A stretch of 64,000 nucleotides of DNA, from NCBI RefSeq assembly GCF_000372525.1, contig NZ_AQUR01000103.1, positions 62,001 to 126,000 of the forward strand. The letters are read 5' to 3'. The position numbers were made by a program, and so were the translations under genes. The DNA comes from Cupriavidus neocaledonicus. GTDB lineage: Bacteria > Pseudomonadota > Gammaproteobacteria > Burkholderiales > Burkholderiaceae. Shown piece after piece: positions 40,226-48,702 of the stretch. Positions within the stretch are counted from its first letter, which is position 1. Every line of letters starts with the position of its first letter. Under the pieces are notes generated by a model. It was not told the DNA's origin. It saw nothing but the letters and a program-made list of their open reading frames with translations, and searched no databases.

Positions 40226-41644
40226 TCACTGAACTTGCGCAATGCGCAGCAGGTTGGTGGTGCCGGCCACGGTGAACGGCAACCCGGCCGAAATCACGAT
40301 CGACTGGCCGCGTTCGCCAAAGCATTCCTTGAGCACGGTACGGCTTGCCAGTTCCGTCATTTCGAGCACGTCGACGACTTCATGGCACAGCACCGCGTGA
40401 ACGCCCCACGCCAGCGCCAGCCGGCGGGCGGTGGCCATGCGCGGCGTCATGCCCAGGATCGGCACCTCGGGGCGTTCGCGCGCCATGCGCAGCGCGGAAT
40501 AGCCCGAGCTGGTGTAGGCGACCGTCGCCGGCACCCCGAGCAGACCCGCCACATGGCGCACGGCGTAGCCGATGGCGTCGGCCGCCTCGGCGCGCGGCGG
40601 CGTGTGCGAGGCCTGGATCGCCTCGTGGTAGAGCGGGTCGGATTCGGTGCGCGTGATGATGCCGTTCATCATCTTCACGGCCTCGACCGGGTACCGGCCC
40701 GAGGCCGATTCGGCGGAAAGCATCACCGCATCGGCGCCGTCGTAGATGGCCGTCGCAACGTCGGAGGCTTCCGCGCGCGTGGGTACCGGGGCGGCGATCA
40801 TCGACTCCAGCATCTGCGTGGCCACGATGACCGGCTTGCCCGCCTTGCGGCAGGCGCGCACGATCTGCTTCTGCAGCGACGGCACTTGCTCGGCCGGCAT
40901 TTCCACGCCGAGATCGCCCCGTGCCACCATCACCGCGTCGGCTTCGGCGACGATGGCATCCAGGCTGTGGATCGCGGCCGGCTTTTCCAGCTTGGCGACG
41001 ATGCCGGCGCGGTCCTGCACGACCGCCTTGATCTCGCGGATGTCTTCGGGGCGCTGCACGAATGACAGTGCAATCCAGTCCACGCCGAGCGCCAGGCCAA
41101 ATTCCAGATCGCGGCGGTCCTTGTCGGTCATGGCCGAGAGCGGCAGCACCACGCCGGGCACGTTGACGCCCTTGCGGTCGGACAGCGTGCCGCCATCGAC
41201 GACCGTGGTGTCGGCGAAGTCGCTGCCGCAACGGTCCACGCGCAGGCGGATCTTGCCGTCGTCGAGCAGCAGTTCGGTGCCTTCGCGCAGCGCGGCGAAA
41301 ATCTCCGCATGGGGCAGGCTCACGCGCGTAGCGGAGCCGGGCAGGTCGTGGTCCAGGTCGAGGCGAAACGGGGCCTGCGCCGCCAGCCGGACCGGGCCCT
41401 CGGCAAACGTGCCGATGCGCAGCTTGGGGCCCTGCAGATCCAGCAGCACGCCGATCGGGCGGCCACGTTCCCGCTCGATGGCCCGGATCGTGTCGAGCCG
41501 CTGGCGGTGGTCATCGTGGCTGCCGTGGCTGAAGTTCAGGCGGAACACATCGGCGCCGGCGTCGAACAGGGCTTCGATGATCCCGGCCGAGGTGCTGGCG
41601 GGCCCCAGCGTGGCCACGATCTTCGCATTGCGAAGGCGTCTCAT
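40226..41644 (-). CDS. ttuE: Pyruvate kinase (TtuE-like)
   Basis: The protein has 472 residues and is a complete pyruvate kinase converting phosphoenolpyruvate and ADP to pyruvate and ATP. The signature LRNAKIVATLGPAS start, the FRLNFSHGSHDDH active-site segment, DLQGPKLRIG, VARGDLGVEMPAEQVPSLQKQ and VATQMLESMI are all present. The K+/Mg2+ sites in SDVATAIYDGADAVMLSAESASGRYPVEAV look intact. In the Agrobacterium vitis tartrate region, TtuE is a pyruvate kinase next to TtuC and TtuD, which is the arrangement here. It channels tartrate-derived phosphoglycerate to pyruvate. Twelve bases separate it from ttuD. Confidence 0.93.
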   Translation of the reverse strand: MRRLRNAKIVATLGPASTSAGIIEALFDAGADVFRLNFSHGSHDDHRQRLDTIRAIERERGRPIGVLLDLQGPKLRIGTFAEGPVRLAAQAPFRLDLDHDLPGSATRVSLPHAEIFAALREGTELLLDDGKIRLRVDRCGSDFADTTVVDGGTLSDRKGVNVPGVVLPLSAMTDKDRRDLEFGLALGVDWIALSFVQRPEDIREIKAVVQDRAGIVAKLEKPAAIHSLDAIVAEADAVMVARGDLGVEMPAEQVPSLQKQIVRACRKAGKPVIVATQMLESMIAAPVPTRAEASDVATAIYDGADAVMLSAESASGRYPVEAVKMMNGIITRTESDPLYHEAIQASHTPPRAEAADAIGYAVRHVAGLLGVPATVAYTSSGYSALRMARERPEVPILGMTPRMATARRLALAWGVHAVLCHEVVDVLEMTELASRTVLKECFGERGQSIVISAGLPFTVAGTTNLLRIAQVQ

Positions 41645-41656
41645 GGTGATGCTCCA

Positions 41657-42934
41657 TCAGGGTGCGATCAGGATCGCGCGGAAATCATTGACGTTGGTAA
41701 GGGTCGGGCCGGTGATGACGGCATCGCCCAGTGCTTCGAAAAAGCCGTGCCCGTCGTTGTTCGCGAGGGCGTCCTGCGCGCGCAGGCCCAAGGCCCAGGC
41801 GCGCTGCAGGGTATCGGGCGTCACCATGGCGCCGGCAATCTGTTCCTGGCCGTCGACCCCATCGGTGTCGCCCGCCAGCGCATGGATGCGGCCGTCGCCA
41901 CGCAGTGCCAGCGCGAGCGCGAGCAGGAATTCGACGTTGCGGCCGCCTCGTCCCGTGCCCCGCACGGTGACGGTGGTCTCGCCGCCGGACAACAGCACGC
42001 ACGGGGCGGGAAAGAGCTGGTGGTGGGCCGATTCGAGGGCAAGCGAGCCGAGTACCAGCCCGACATCGCGCGCCTCGCCCTCGATGGCATCGCCCAGCAG
42101 GTACACGCGGAATCCCGCCTCGCGCGCGACGGCGGCAGCCGCCTCCAGGGCCATGCGGGGCGTGGCGATCAAGGTGGTGTCGATGCGCGGCAGCCGCGCA
42201 TCGCCGGGCTTGATGGTTTCAGCGACTTCGTGCTCCAGCACGCGCATGACGTGCGCGGGCACCGCCAGGCCGTAGCGGCGAACGATATCGAGCGCGTCCT
42301 GGCAGGTGGTGGGATCCGGCACGGTGGGACCCGAGGCGATGTCGATGGGGTCATCGCCCGGCACGTCGGACAACAGCAGGTTGCACACCCGCGCGGGGTA
42401 GCAGGCCGCGGCCAGGCGCCCGCCCTTGATCGCCGACAGGTGGCGCCGGACGCAGTTCATCTCCGCGATCGTGGCCCCGGACCTGAGCAGCGCATGATTG
42501 ACGGCCTGCTTGTCTTCGAGCGAGAGGCCCGCCAGCGGCAGCGGCAGCAGCGCCGACCCGCCGCCCGAGACCAGGCTGACCACCAGGTCGTCCCCGGTCA
42601 GGCCGGACACCCGCTCCAGCATGCGCCGCGCGGCGTCATGCCCGGCGGTGTCCGGCACCGGATGCGCGGCTTCCACCACCTCGATGCGCTCGCACGGCAC
42701 GGCATGGCCGTAGCGCGTGACGACGAGACCCTCCAGCGCCCACGGCCAGGCGGCTTCGAAAGCCTGCGCCATGGCTGCCGATGCCTTGCCGGCACCGATC
42801 ACGATGGTGCGGCCCGGCGGGCGTTCGGGCAAATGGTGCGCCATGACCCGCGCTGGCTGCGCGGCGGCGACGGCGGCGTCGAACATGCGGCGCAACAGGG
42901 CCGAGGCGGCTGGTGTAGGGAGGGTCATCGTCAT
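41657..42934 (-). CDS. ttuD: Glycerate 2-kinase / hydroxypyruvate reductase (TtuD/MOFRL family)
   Basis: The protein is 425 residues from ATG 42934, in the GckA/TtuD family. It has the DUF4147 (MOFRL-linked) N-terminal kinase domain: VIGAGKASAAMAQAFE at about residue 45, LVSGGGSALLPLPLAGL, LLSDVPGDDPIDIASGP. The C-terminal MOFRL domain (GRGGRNVEFLLALALALRG, GDTDGVDGQEQIAGAMVTPDTL) is complete. TtuD was originally called hydroxypyruvate reductase, and homologues phosphorylate glycerate to 2-phosphoglycerate. It lies between the tartrate dehydrogenase and pyruvate kinase genes. The start codon choice (MTMT) is between 42934 and 42928. Confidence 0.9.
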   Translation of the reverse strand: MTMTLPTPAASALLRRMFDAAVAAAQPARVMAHHLPERPPGRTIVIGAGKASAAMAQAFEAAWPWALEGLVVTRYGHAVPCERIEVVEAAHPVPDTAGHDAARRMLERVSGLTGDDLVVSLVSGGGSALLPLPLAGLSLEDKQAVNHALLRSGATIAEMNCVRRHLSAIKGGRLAAACYPARVCNLLLSDVPGDDPIDIASGPTVPDPTTCQDALDIVRRYGLAVPAHVMRVLEHEVAETIKPGDARLPRIDTTLIATPRMALEAAAAVAREAGFRVYLLGDAIEGEARDVGLVLGSLALESAHHQLFPAPCVLLSGGETTVTVRGTGRGGRNVEFLLALALALRGDGRIHALAGDTDGVDGQEQIAGAMVTPDTLQRAWALGLRAQDALANNDGHGFFEALGDAVITGPTLTNVNDFRAILIAP

Positions 42935-43085
42935 TGGCGTCGATGCGTCGGTCCGGGGTGAGCATCGGCAGCGCGGCATTCGCTCTGCGATCGATGCAGC
43001 GGCGCGCCTGCCGGCGGCCCGGCCGGAACCGGGGCGCCAGGGGGCTGCGGGAAAGGCAGGCGGCAAGGCCGCCGGGCGGGACCCC

Positions 43086-44174
43086 TTACGCGGCCTTGGG
43101 CTGACTGCTTGCCGCCAGCAAGTCGCACACGGCCCGGGTCACGTCAACCGTCCTGGCCTGGCCGCCCAGGTCGCCGGTATGCAGCGCCGGATTGGCGGTC
43201 ACGGCTTCGATTGCCGCCATCACGCGTTGCGCGGCGGCGTGCTCGCCCAGGTGTTCCAGCAGCATGACCACCGACCAGAACGTGCCGACGGGGTTGGCCA
43301 GGCCCTTGCCCATGATGTCGAAGGCGGAACCGTGGATCGGTTCGAACATCGACGGATAGCGGCGCTCCGGGTCGATGTTGCCGGTGGGCGCGATGCCGAG
43401 GCTGCCGGCCAGCGCGGCGGCCAGGTCGCTGAGGATGTCGGCGTGCAGGTTGGTGGCGACGATGGTATCGAGCGTCGCGGGACGGTTCACCATGCGCGCG
43501 GTGGCGGCGTCGACGAGTTCCTTGTCCCAGGTGACATCGGGAAAGTCCTTCGCCACCTGCACCGCGACTTCGTCCCACATGACCATGGCATGGCGCTGCG
43601 CGTTGGACTTGGTGATCACCGTCAGCAGCTTGCGCGGACGCGACTGGGCCAGCCTGAACGCGAAGCGCAGGATGCGCTCGACCCCGACCCGCGTCATCAT
43701 CGAGACATCGGTGGCGGCCTCGATCGGATGGCCCTGGTGCACGCGGCCGCCGACGCCGGAGTATTCGCCTTCCGAGTTCTCGCGCACGATCACCCAGTTC
43801 AGGTCTTCCGGCGCGCAGCGCTTGAGCGGGCCATCGATGCCGGGCAGGATGCGGGTCGGGCGCACGTTGGCGTACTGGTCGAAGCCCTGGCAGATGTTCA
43901 GGCGCAGGCCCCACAGCGTGATGTGGTCGGGGATCTGGTTGTCGCCGGCCGAGCCGAACAGGATGGCGTCCTTGTCACGCAGTGCGTCCAGGCCATCCGC
44001 CGGCATCATCACGCCGTGCCGGCGGTAGTAGTCGCCACCCCAGTCGAAGTTCTCGAATTCGAAACGAAAGCCGGCGCCATGGGCGGCCAGCGCTTCCATG
44101 ACCTCGCGGCCGGCGGGTACGACCTCCTTGCCGATGCCGTCACCGGGGATGGTTGCAATCTTGTACGTCTTCAT
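43086..44174 (-). CDS. ttuC: Tartrate dehydrogenase/decarboxylase (TtuC)
   Basis: This 362-residue isocitrate/isopropylmalate dehydrogenase-family enzyme starts YKIATIPGDGIGKEVVPAG, with the nucleotide-substrate-site YANVRPTRIL, VIVRENSEGEYSGVGGR, KSNAQRHAMVMWDEVA and LHADILSDLAAALAGSLGIAPTGNI. Tartrate dehydrogenases of this type act on tartrate, malate or meso-tartrate, giving oxaloglycolate, glycerate or pyruvate. The start is the second Met of the frame (MKTYKIATI) because it matches the family. It is the first gene of the minus-strand operon, divergent from ttuA across 141 bases. Malate or isopropylmalate activity is the alternative. Confidence 0.92.
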   Translation of the reverse strand: MKTYKIATIPGDGIGKEVVPAGREVMEALAAHGAGFRFEFENFDWGGDYYRRHGVMMPADGLDALRDKDAILFGSAGDNQIPDHITLWGLRLNICQGFDQYANVRPTRILPGIDGPLKRCAPEDLNWVIVRENSEGEYSGVGGRVHQGHPIEAATDVSMMTRVGVERILRFAFRLAQSRPRKLLTVITKSNAQRHAMVMWDEVAVQVAKDFPDVTWDKELVDAATARMVNRPATLDTIVATNLHADILSDLAAALAGSLGIAPTGNIDPERRYPSMFEPIHGSAFDIMGKGLANPVGTFWSVVMLLEHLGEHAAAQRVMAAIEAVTANPALHTGDLGGQARTVDVTRAVCDLLAASSQPKAA

Positions 44175-44277
44175 CGTTCGTCTCCTGTCAGTTCTGGAAA
44201 TCCGTTGGGTGCCCGGCATCGCCGCCGTGAGCGTTGGAGGGATTCTGGTAGGTGGACGAGGTGTTGGATCGGGGCTA

Positions 44278-44298
44278 AAGTTAAACCATTATTAACTT
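44278..44298. promoter_or_regulatory. Perfect palindrome in the ttuA/ttuC divergent promoter
   Basis: AAGTTAA-ACCATTA-TTAACTT, 7-base arms with a 7-base spacer, contains the T-N11-A LysR-box form. It ends 17 bases before the ttuA start and is 104 bases from the ttuC start. That geometry fits LysR autorepression and activation of the divergent operon. Confidence 0.75.
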
Positions 44299-44315
44299 GG
44301 GGTTGAAGGTGAGAC

Positions 44316-45239
44316 ATGGCGGCCACTAGTGCGATCCAGCCCTCGGAGCTGGGCTTCTTCGCCGCGCTGGCGACGGCCGGCAGCCTGAGCGCCGCGGCAC
44401 GCGACCTCGGTATCACCACGGCGGCGGTCAGCAAGCGGCTGGGGCAGATGGAGGCGCGCATCGGCATGCCGCTGGTGATCCGCACCACGCGGCGCATGAG
44501 CCTGACCCCGGAGGGCGAGGTGCTGCTCGAGCACGCGCGCCGTATCCTGGGCGAGCTGGACGACCTGGAGCAATTGCTGACCAGCGCCAAGGGACGGCCC
44601 AGCGGGCTGCTGCGCGTCAACGCCACGCTCGGTTTCGGGCGCATGCACGTGGCGCCGGTTATCTCGGACTACAGCCGCATGTATCCCGAGGTCGATGTGC
44701 AACTGCAGTTGTCAGCCGACCCGCCGCCGCTGACAGAGGACGCGTTCGACGTTTGCGTGCGCTTCGGCGAGCCGCCGGACGCCCGCATCGTGGCGCGCAA
44801 GCTGGCGCCGAACCGGCGCTTGCTGGTGGCGTCGCCGGCTTACCTGCGCAGGCACGGCACCCCCCAGGCGCCGTCGGACCTGCCGCGCCATAACTGCATC
44901 GGCATCCGCCAGGGCAGCGATGCCTACGGCGTCTGGCGACTCACCCCAGTCAAGGGAGCCAGGGCGCGCACCGAGGCGGTCCGCGTGCGCGGTAACCTGA
45001 CCACCAACGATGGCGAGATCGCGGTCAACTGGGCGCTGGAAGGGCACGGCATCGTGCTGCGCGCCGAATGGGATGTCGACCGCTACCTGCGCAGCGGCAG
45101 GCTGGTACAGGTGCTGCCGCAGTACGCGACGCCGGAAGCGAACATCTATGCCGTTTACCAACAGCGGCATCAGCTGTCGTCGCGGATCCGGCTGTTCGTG
45201 GAGTTCCTGGCCGACAAGTTCGCGGCATTCGGTCAGTAG
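44316..45239 (+). CDS. ttuA: LysR-family regulator of the tartrate operon (TtuA)
   Basis: This 307-residue LysR regulator starts MAATSAIQPSELGFFAALATAGSLSAAARDLGITTAAVSKRLGQMEARIG, with the recognition helix in residues about 20-60. The effector domain includes SGLLRVNATLGFGRMHVAPVISDYSRMYPEVDVQL and the C-terminal ALEGHGIVLRAEWDVDRYLRSGRL. TtuA is the LysR gene of the A. vitis tartrate locus and is likewise divergent from ttuC-type genes. Its target is the ttuC-ttuD-ttuE run, through the palindrome at 44278-44298. The effector is presumably tartrate or a derived 2-hydroxyacid (inference). Confidence 0.87.
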   Translation: MAATSAIQPSELGFFAALATAGSLSAAARDLGITTAAVSKRLGQMEARIGMPLVIRTTRRMSLTPEGEVLLEHARRILGELDDLEQLLTSAKGRPSGLLRVNATLGFGRMHVAPVISDYSRMYPEVDVQLQLSADPPPLTEDAFDVCVRFGEPPDARIVARKLAPNRRLLVASPAYLRRHGTPQAPSDLPRHNCIGIRQGSDAYGVWRLTPVKGARARTEAVRVRGNLTTNDGEIAVNWALEGHGIVLRAEWDVDRYLRSGRLVQVLPQYATPEANIYAVYQQRHQLSSRIRLFVEFLADKFAAFGQ

Positions 45240-45484
45240 GGCGGTGTGCCTGGCACGCGAACGGGTCGATAGAATGCGTCCGTGCGTGCGATCGAGGAGA
45301 GCATCGTCGCGCTACGCAAGCGTTCGCGGTAATGGATCGCCAGCCACGCGCAATGAAGCGCAGGGGTTGGCAGACACACTGCGTCCGCCGGAGTATCCCG
45401 GCTACTGCAAGCGCAAGCGCGGCGCTACGTCGCAAAAGGCCGGGCATCCTTGCGCCGCGACCTGGCGTCATCCGAAAGCCATTG

Positions 45485-46807
45485 TCATCCGCTGTAGCCC
45501 AGGCACGGGCGCGATGGCTGCGCCAGGTTCAGCTCGAACCAGTCGGCGGTGAGCGTCGCGACCTCCTCCAGGGCCTTGCGATCGTCGAAGCCGCATCCGC
45601 TGGCCGGCACCAGCCTCAGTTGCCGGGGGCAATGCATCTGTTCGAAGGCAAGATGATTGATCCGGATGCTCTCCGGATTGCCGCTTGCGCAGATCAGCAA
45701 GGCAGGCGTCTCGAGCCGCCGCAGGGCCGCGTCGCCCGCGAGGTCGGTTCGACCTGCCACGCAGGCGACGGCGCCAGGTCGTGCTGCGCTGTCCACGGCC
45801 GCGCGCAGGGCTGCCGCCGCGGCGGTACCGGCGCTGAGCAAGCCGACGGGCAGGCCGGCGAAGGGGGTGCCGGCACGCAGGAAGCTCAGGGTCCGAACCA
45901 GCCTTGCCGCCAGTTCATCGACGTCCGATGGCGGCGCGTCGTCGCTGCGGCTATCGGGCTTCAGGTCGACCAGCATCGTCGCGAGTCCTTTCGCGCGCAG
46001 CTTGCGTGCCAGGTATTGGCTACGGGCGGCGCGCCGCTGCGCGCCACCGGCATGCACCATTACCGCGACGCCGATGGGGTTGGGCGCGCATTCGAGCATG
46101 GCCCGCAGACGGGTTGTGCCGCAGGGAATCAGCATGGCCTTGCTCAGCGCGGGCACGCTTGCCACCGCATCGCGCCCGGCGCGGCGCGGGGCTGGCGCGG
46201 ATGCCATGCTGGTCAGCTGCCGGACCCGGTCATCACTGACCAGCTGGAACTCGTGATAGAAGTGCGCCAGGCTTTCGATGCGGTCAGGCGTATCGAGGCA
46301 GACGATTTCATCGGCCAGCGCCCGGAGCTGGTCCAGCCCGGCCCTGGTGGCGATCGGCAGGGCGCATATCAGGCGCGCGGGGTGCCGCTTGCGCAGGCTG
46401 GCCAGCGCGGCGTGCATCGTCGCGCCGCTCACCAGGCCGTCGTCGACGACGATCACCACGCGCCCGCCCGGGTCCGCCGGCTTGCGAACCGGTGTATAGA
46501 CCGCGCGCTGCCGGCACAGCTGGTCGAAGTGGGCGCCGCGCAGGCTGCCGGCGCCGCTGCTCGCCTGCGCGCCGTTGGTATGCCAGGCCTTGCCCGTGCC
46601 GTCCAGCGCCACGCCCGCATCGATCCGGCGCGCCATCACCAGGTCGAAGTCAGCGCCCAGGGCGTCGGCCACCACGCGTCCGACCGGCACGCCGCCGCGT
46701 GGAATCGCCAGCACCAGCGCGCCGGTTCCGCGATAGGGACGCAACGCCGAGGCCAGTTCCGCGCCGGCATGTTCGCGCGTCTGGAAACGAGTCTGGTATC
46801 GGCTCAT
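45485..46807 (-). CDS. Phosphoribosyltransferase fused to a dienelactone hydrolase-like domain
   Basis: This 440-residue two-domain protein begins at MSRYQTRFQTREHAG (46807). An alternative start at 46837 would overlap the dehydrogenase gene stop. The N-terminal type I PRTase domain contains AIPRGGVPVGRVVADALGADFDLVMARRI and the PRPP-binding VVIVVDDGLVSGATM loop near residue 120. It is separated from the C-terminal hydrolase-like domain (about 225-440) by an Ala/Pro-rich linker. The C-terminal part has a cysteine-containing LLICASGNPESIRIN. A catalytic nucleophile in the usual GxSxG place is not obvious. Stand-alone versions occur next to dehydrogenase and UspA genes in anaerobic/stress clusters. 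The substrates are unknown. Confidence 0.72.
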   Translation of the reverse strand: MSRYQTRFQTREHAGAELASALRPYRGTGALVLAIPRGGVPVGRVVADALGADFDLVMARRIDAGVALDGTGKAWHTNGAQASSGAGSLRGAHFDQLCRQRAVYTPVRKPADPGGRVVIVVDDGLVSGATMHAALASLRKRHPARLICALPIATRAGLDQLRALADEIVCLDTPDRIESLAHFYHEFQLVSDDRVRQLTSMASAPAPRRAGRDAVASVPALSKAMLIPCGTTRLRAMLECAPNPIGVAVMVHAGGAQRRAARSQYLARKLRAKGLATMLVDLKPDSRSDDAPPSDVDELAARLVRTLSFLRAGTPFAGLPVGLLSAGTAAAAALRAAVDSAARPGAVACVAGRTDLAGDAALRRLETPALLICASGNPESIRINHLAFEQMHCPRQLRLVPASGCGFDDRKALEEVATLTADWFELNLAQPSRPCLGYSG

Positions 46808-46827
46808 CGATAAGCCCTGCCGGCGAT

Positions 46828-47841
46828 CTATTGACATAGGTTCAGCACCGCGGCGCCGGCAAGGCGGCCCTCGCGCAGTGCGGCCAGCGCCTCGTTGGCT
46901 TGCTCCAGCGGATAGGCGGTAGTGTGCGTCTGCAGCGGAATGCGGGCGGCAATATCCATTAACGCCTGGCCATCGGCGCGCGTAAGGTTGGCGACGGAAC
47001 AGAGACGTCGTTCTTCCCAGAGCAGTTCGTAAGGCATGCCCGGGATATCGCTCATGTGAATCCCGCCGCAGACAACCACGCCACCCTTGTCCACGGCGCG
47101 CAGCGCTCTGGGAATCAGTGCGCCCACCGGAGCGAAAATCAGGGCGGCGTCCAGCGGCACGGGCGACTGCAGTTCGCTCGAGCCGGCCCAGCACGCGCCG
47201 GTCTGGAAGGCGAGTTGCTGGGCGCCTGTATCGCCGGCGCGGGTGAAGGCGTAGACTTCGCGGCCTTGCGCCACGGCGATCTGCGTCACCAGGTGGGCGG
47301 CGGCGCCGAAGCCGTAGATGCCGATGCGGCGCGCATGGCCTGCTGCGCCAGCCATGCGCAGGGTGCGGTAGCCGATCAGCCCGGCACACAGCAGTGGCGC
47401 GGCGTGTTCGTCGTCGTAGGCCGGTGGGATGCGGAAGCAGAAGGCGCTGTCGGCGATCGCATACTCGGCATAGCCGCCATCGCGGGTATAACCGGTGAAG
47501 AGCGGCGCGCTGCACAGGTTCTCGCGATGACGCAGGCAATAGCGGCACGCGCCGCATGCATGTCCCAGCCACGGCACGCCGACGCGGTCACCCGGCTGGA
47601 AGGCGCTGACGCCGGCGCCGCAGGCATCGACCTGCCCGACGATTTCATGCCCCGGAATGAGTGCCGGCTTGGGATGGCGCAGGTCGCCATCGACTATATG
47701 CAGGTCGGTCCGGCATACGCCGCAGGCCGTCACGGCGATGCGGACCTCGCCGGGGCCGGGTTCCGGCACCGGCAGCTGACAAAGGCGCAGCGGCAAGCCG
47801 GCGCCTTCGAAGACCATCGCTCGCATGGTTGGGCCTGGCAT
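46828..47841 (-). CDS. Zinc-dependent alcohol dehydrogenase
   Basis: The protein is 337 residues (or 332 from MRAMVFE). It is a medium-chain zinc alcohol dehydrogenase. The catalytic zinc ligands are in ACGVCRTDLH and LIPGHEIVGQV, the four structural-zinc cysteines are in CGACRYCLRHRENLC, and the cofactor motif is IYGFGAAAHL. It is close to AdhP/propanol-preferring enzymes, with a lost second Gly in the Rossmann motif (GFGAAA). Ethanol or aldehyde metabolism in low oxygen is expected. It lies between the universal stress protein and PRTase fusion genes on the same strand, 20 bases apart on each side, so a three-gene operon is likely. Confidence 0.87.
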   Translation of the reverse strand: MPGPTMRAMVFEGAGLPLRLCQLPVPEPGPGEVRIAVTACGVCRTDLHIVDGDLRHPKPALIPGHEIVGQVDACGAGVSAFQPGDRVGVPWLGHACGACRYCLRHRENLCSAPLFTGYTRDGGYAEYAIADSAFCFRIPPAYDDEHAAPLLCAGLIGYRTLRMAGAAGHARRIGIYGFGAAAHLVTQIAVAQGREVYAFTRAGDTGAQQLAFQTGACWAGSSELQSPVPLDAALIFAPVGALIPRALRAVDKGGVVVCGGIHMSDIPGMPYELLWEERRLCSVANLTRADGQALMDIAARIPLQTHTTAYPLEQANEALAALREGRLAGAAVLNLCQ

Positions 47842-47860
47842 GGGGTAGGGTCGCGCAGGG

Positions 47861-48316
47861 CTAGCCTTCGACTTCGCTGCGGACCAGCAGCACCGGCTTG
47901 GTCGTCCTGGCCAGCACGCCTTCCGACACGCTGCCCATCAGCAGGCGCCGTACCCCGCGGCGGCCGTGCGTGCCGAGCACGATCAGGTCGGCGTTCCAGG
48001 CATCGGCGTCGGCCACAATGGTCGATGAGATCTTGCCCGGTGCCACCGGCTTTTCATCCAGCTGCACCAGGTTCGGCACGCCTGCCTCGCTGAGCCTGAC
48101 GGAGGCCGCATCCAGTGCCTTGCGGCCATGCGCGATGATGCTGTCGACCAGTTCTTTCGGGTTGAAGTAGCTGGCTTCGAAGAAGACATCGGTGTCGTCC
48201 GCTACGAACAGAGCCTTGACCTCGGCGCCGGTCGCCTTGGCGATGATGATGGCCTGGCTCAGGGCTAGGTCCGAGGAGCGGCTGCCATCGACGGCGAGCA
48301 GGATGCGCTTGTACAT
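47861..48316 (-). CDS. Universal stress protein (UspA family)
   Basis: This 151-residue single-domain Usp starts MYKRILLAVDGSRSSDLALSQAIIIAKATGAEVKALFVADDTD. The ATP-binding C-terminus is LIVLGTHGRRGVRRLLMGSVSEGVLARTTKPVLLVR (G-2X-G-9X-G-S). It is expected to bind ATP and accumulate under starvation or oxygen limitation. The start at 48316 is chosen as the first Met of the conserved family. An FNR/ANR-like box sits 83 bases upstream (48399-48412). It is the first gene of a minus-strand set with an alcohol dehydrogenase and a PRTase fusion. Confidence 0.88.
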   Translation of the reverse strand: MYKRILLAVDGSRSSDLALSQAIIIAKATGAEVKALFVADDTDVFFEASYFNPKELVDSIIAHGRKALDAASVRLSEAGVPNLVQLDEKPVAPGKISSTIVADADAWNADLIVLGTHGRRGVRRLLMGSVSEGVLARTTKPVLLVRSEVEG

Positions 48317-48398
48317 GATGAGTCTCCTGGTGGGAAATGTGCGGAACCGACGGTTGCGAGGCGTTGCATCCAGCGTAGATGCCGGCGTGGCCGCGCGT

Positions 48399-48412
48399 TT
48401 GACGTGCATCAA
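48399..48412. promoter_or_regulatory. FNR/ANR-type box upstream of the stress operon
   Basis: TTGAC-GTGC-ATCAA matches the FNR/DNR consensus TTGAT-N4-ATCAA with one change. The centre is 89 bases from the minus-strand uspA start and 297 bases from the plus-strand tandem Usp. A weaker second form, TTGAT-CTGC-GTCGA, is at 48499-48512. Confidence 0.65.
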
Positions 48413-48702
48413 TCTGAAGCGGCACGGCCGCCTCCTCTTTGATCCCGTCCAGCAGTGGGGTGATGGTGACGAGACTTTGGGGCTGCACAGCCGGCCTGTT
48501 GATCTGCGTCGAGCGCGGCCGCGCGCGGCTGCCTAGACTGTCCTGTAGCGGACCGGGATGCCGGGCATGGCTGGCGACAGCGTTGCCGGATTGCGGCCAG
48601 CGATGCACGGGCACGTTTGCGCCCCGAGTGGCGCCGACGATCGCCGCAAGCACCATTGCGCGCCGCCTGGCCGCTCAGACGAACCGAAGATCGGAAACCA
48701 TC

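Noticed and set aside
45485..47572. Longer version of the PRTase fusion starting inside the dehydrogenase gene
   Set aside because: The extra N-terminal part is the antisense-like/alternate frame of the zinc dehydrogenase, with no PRTase-like character. A normal start exists at 46807.
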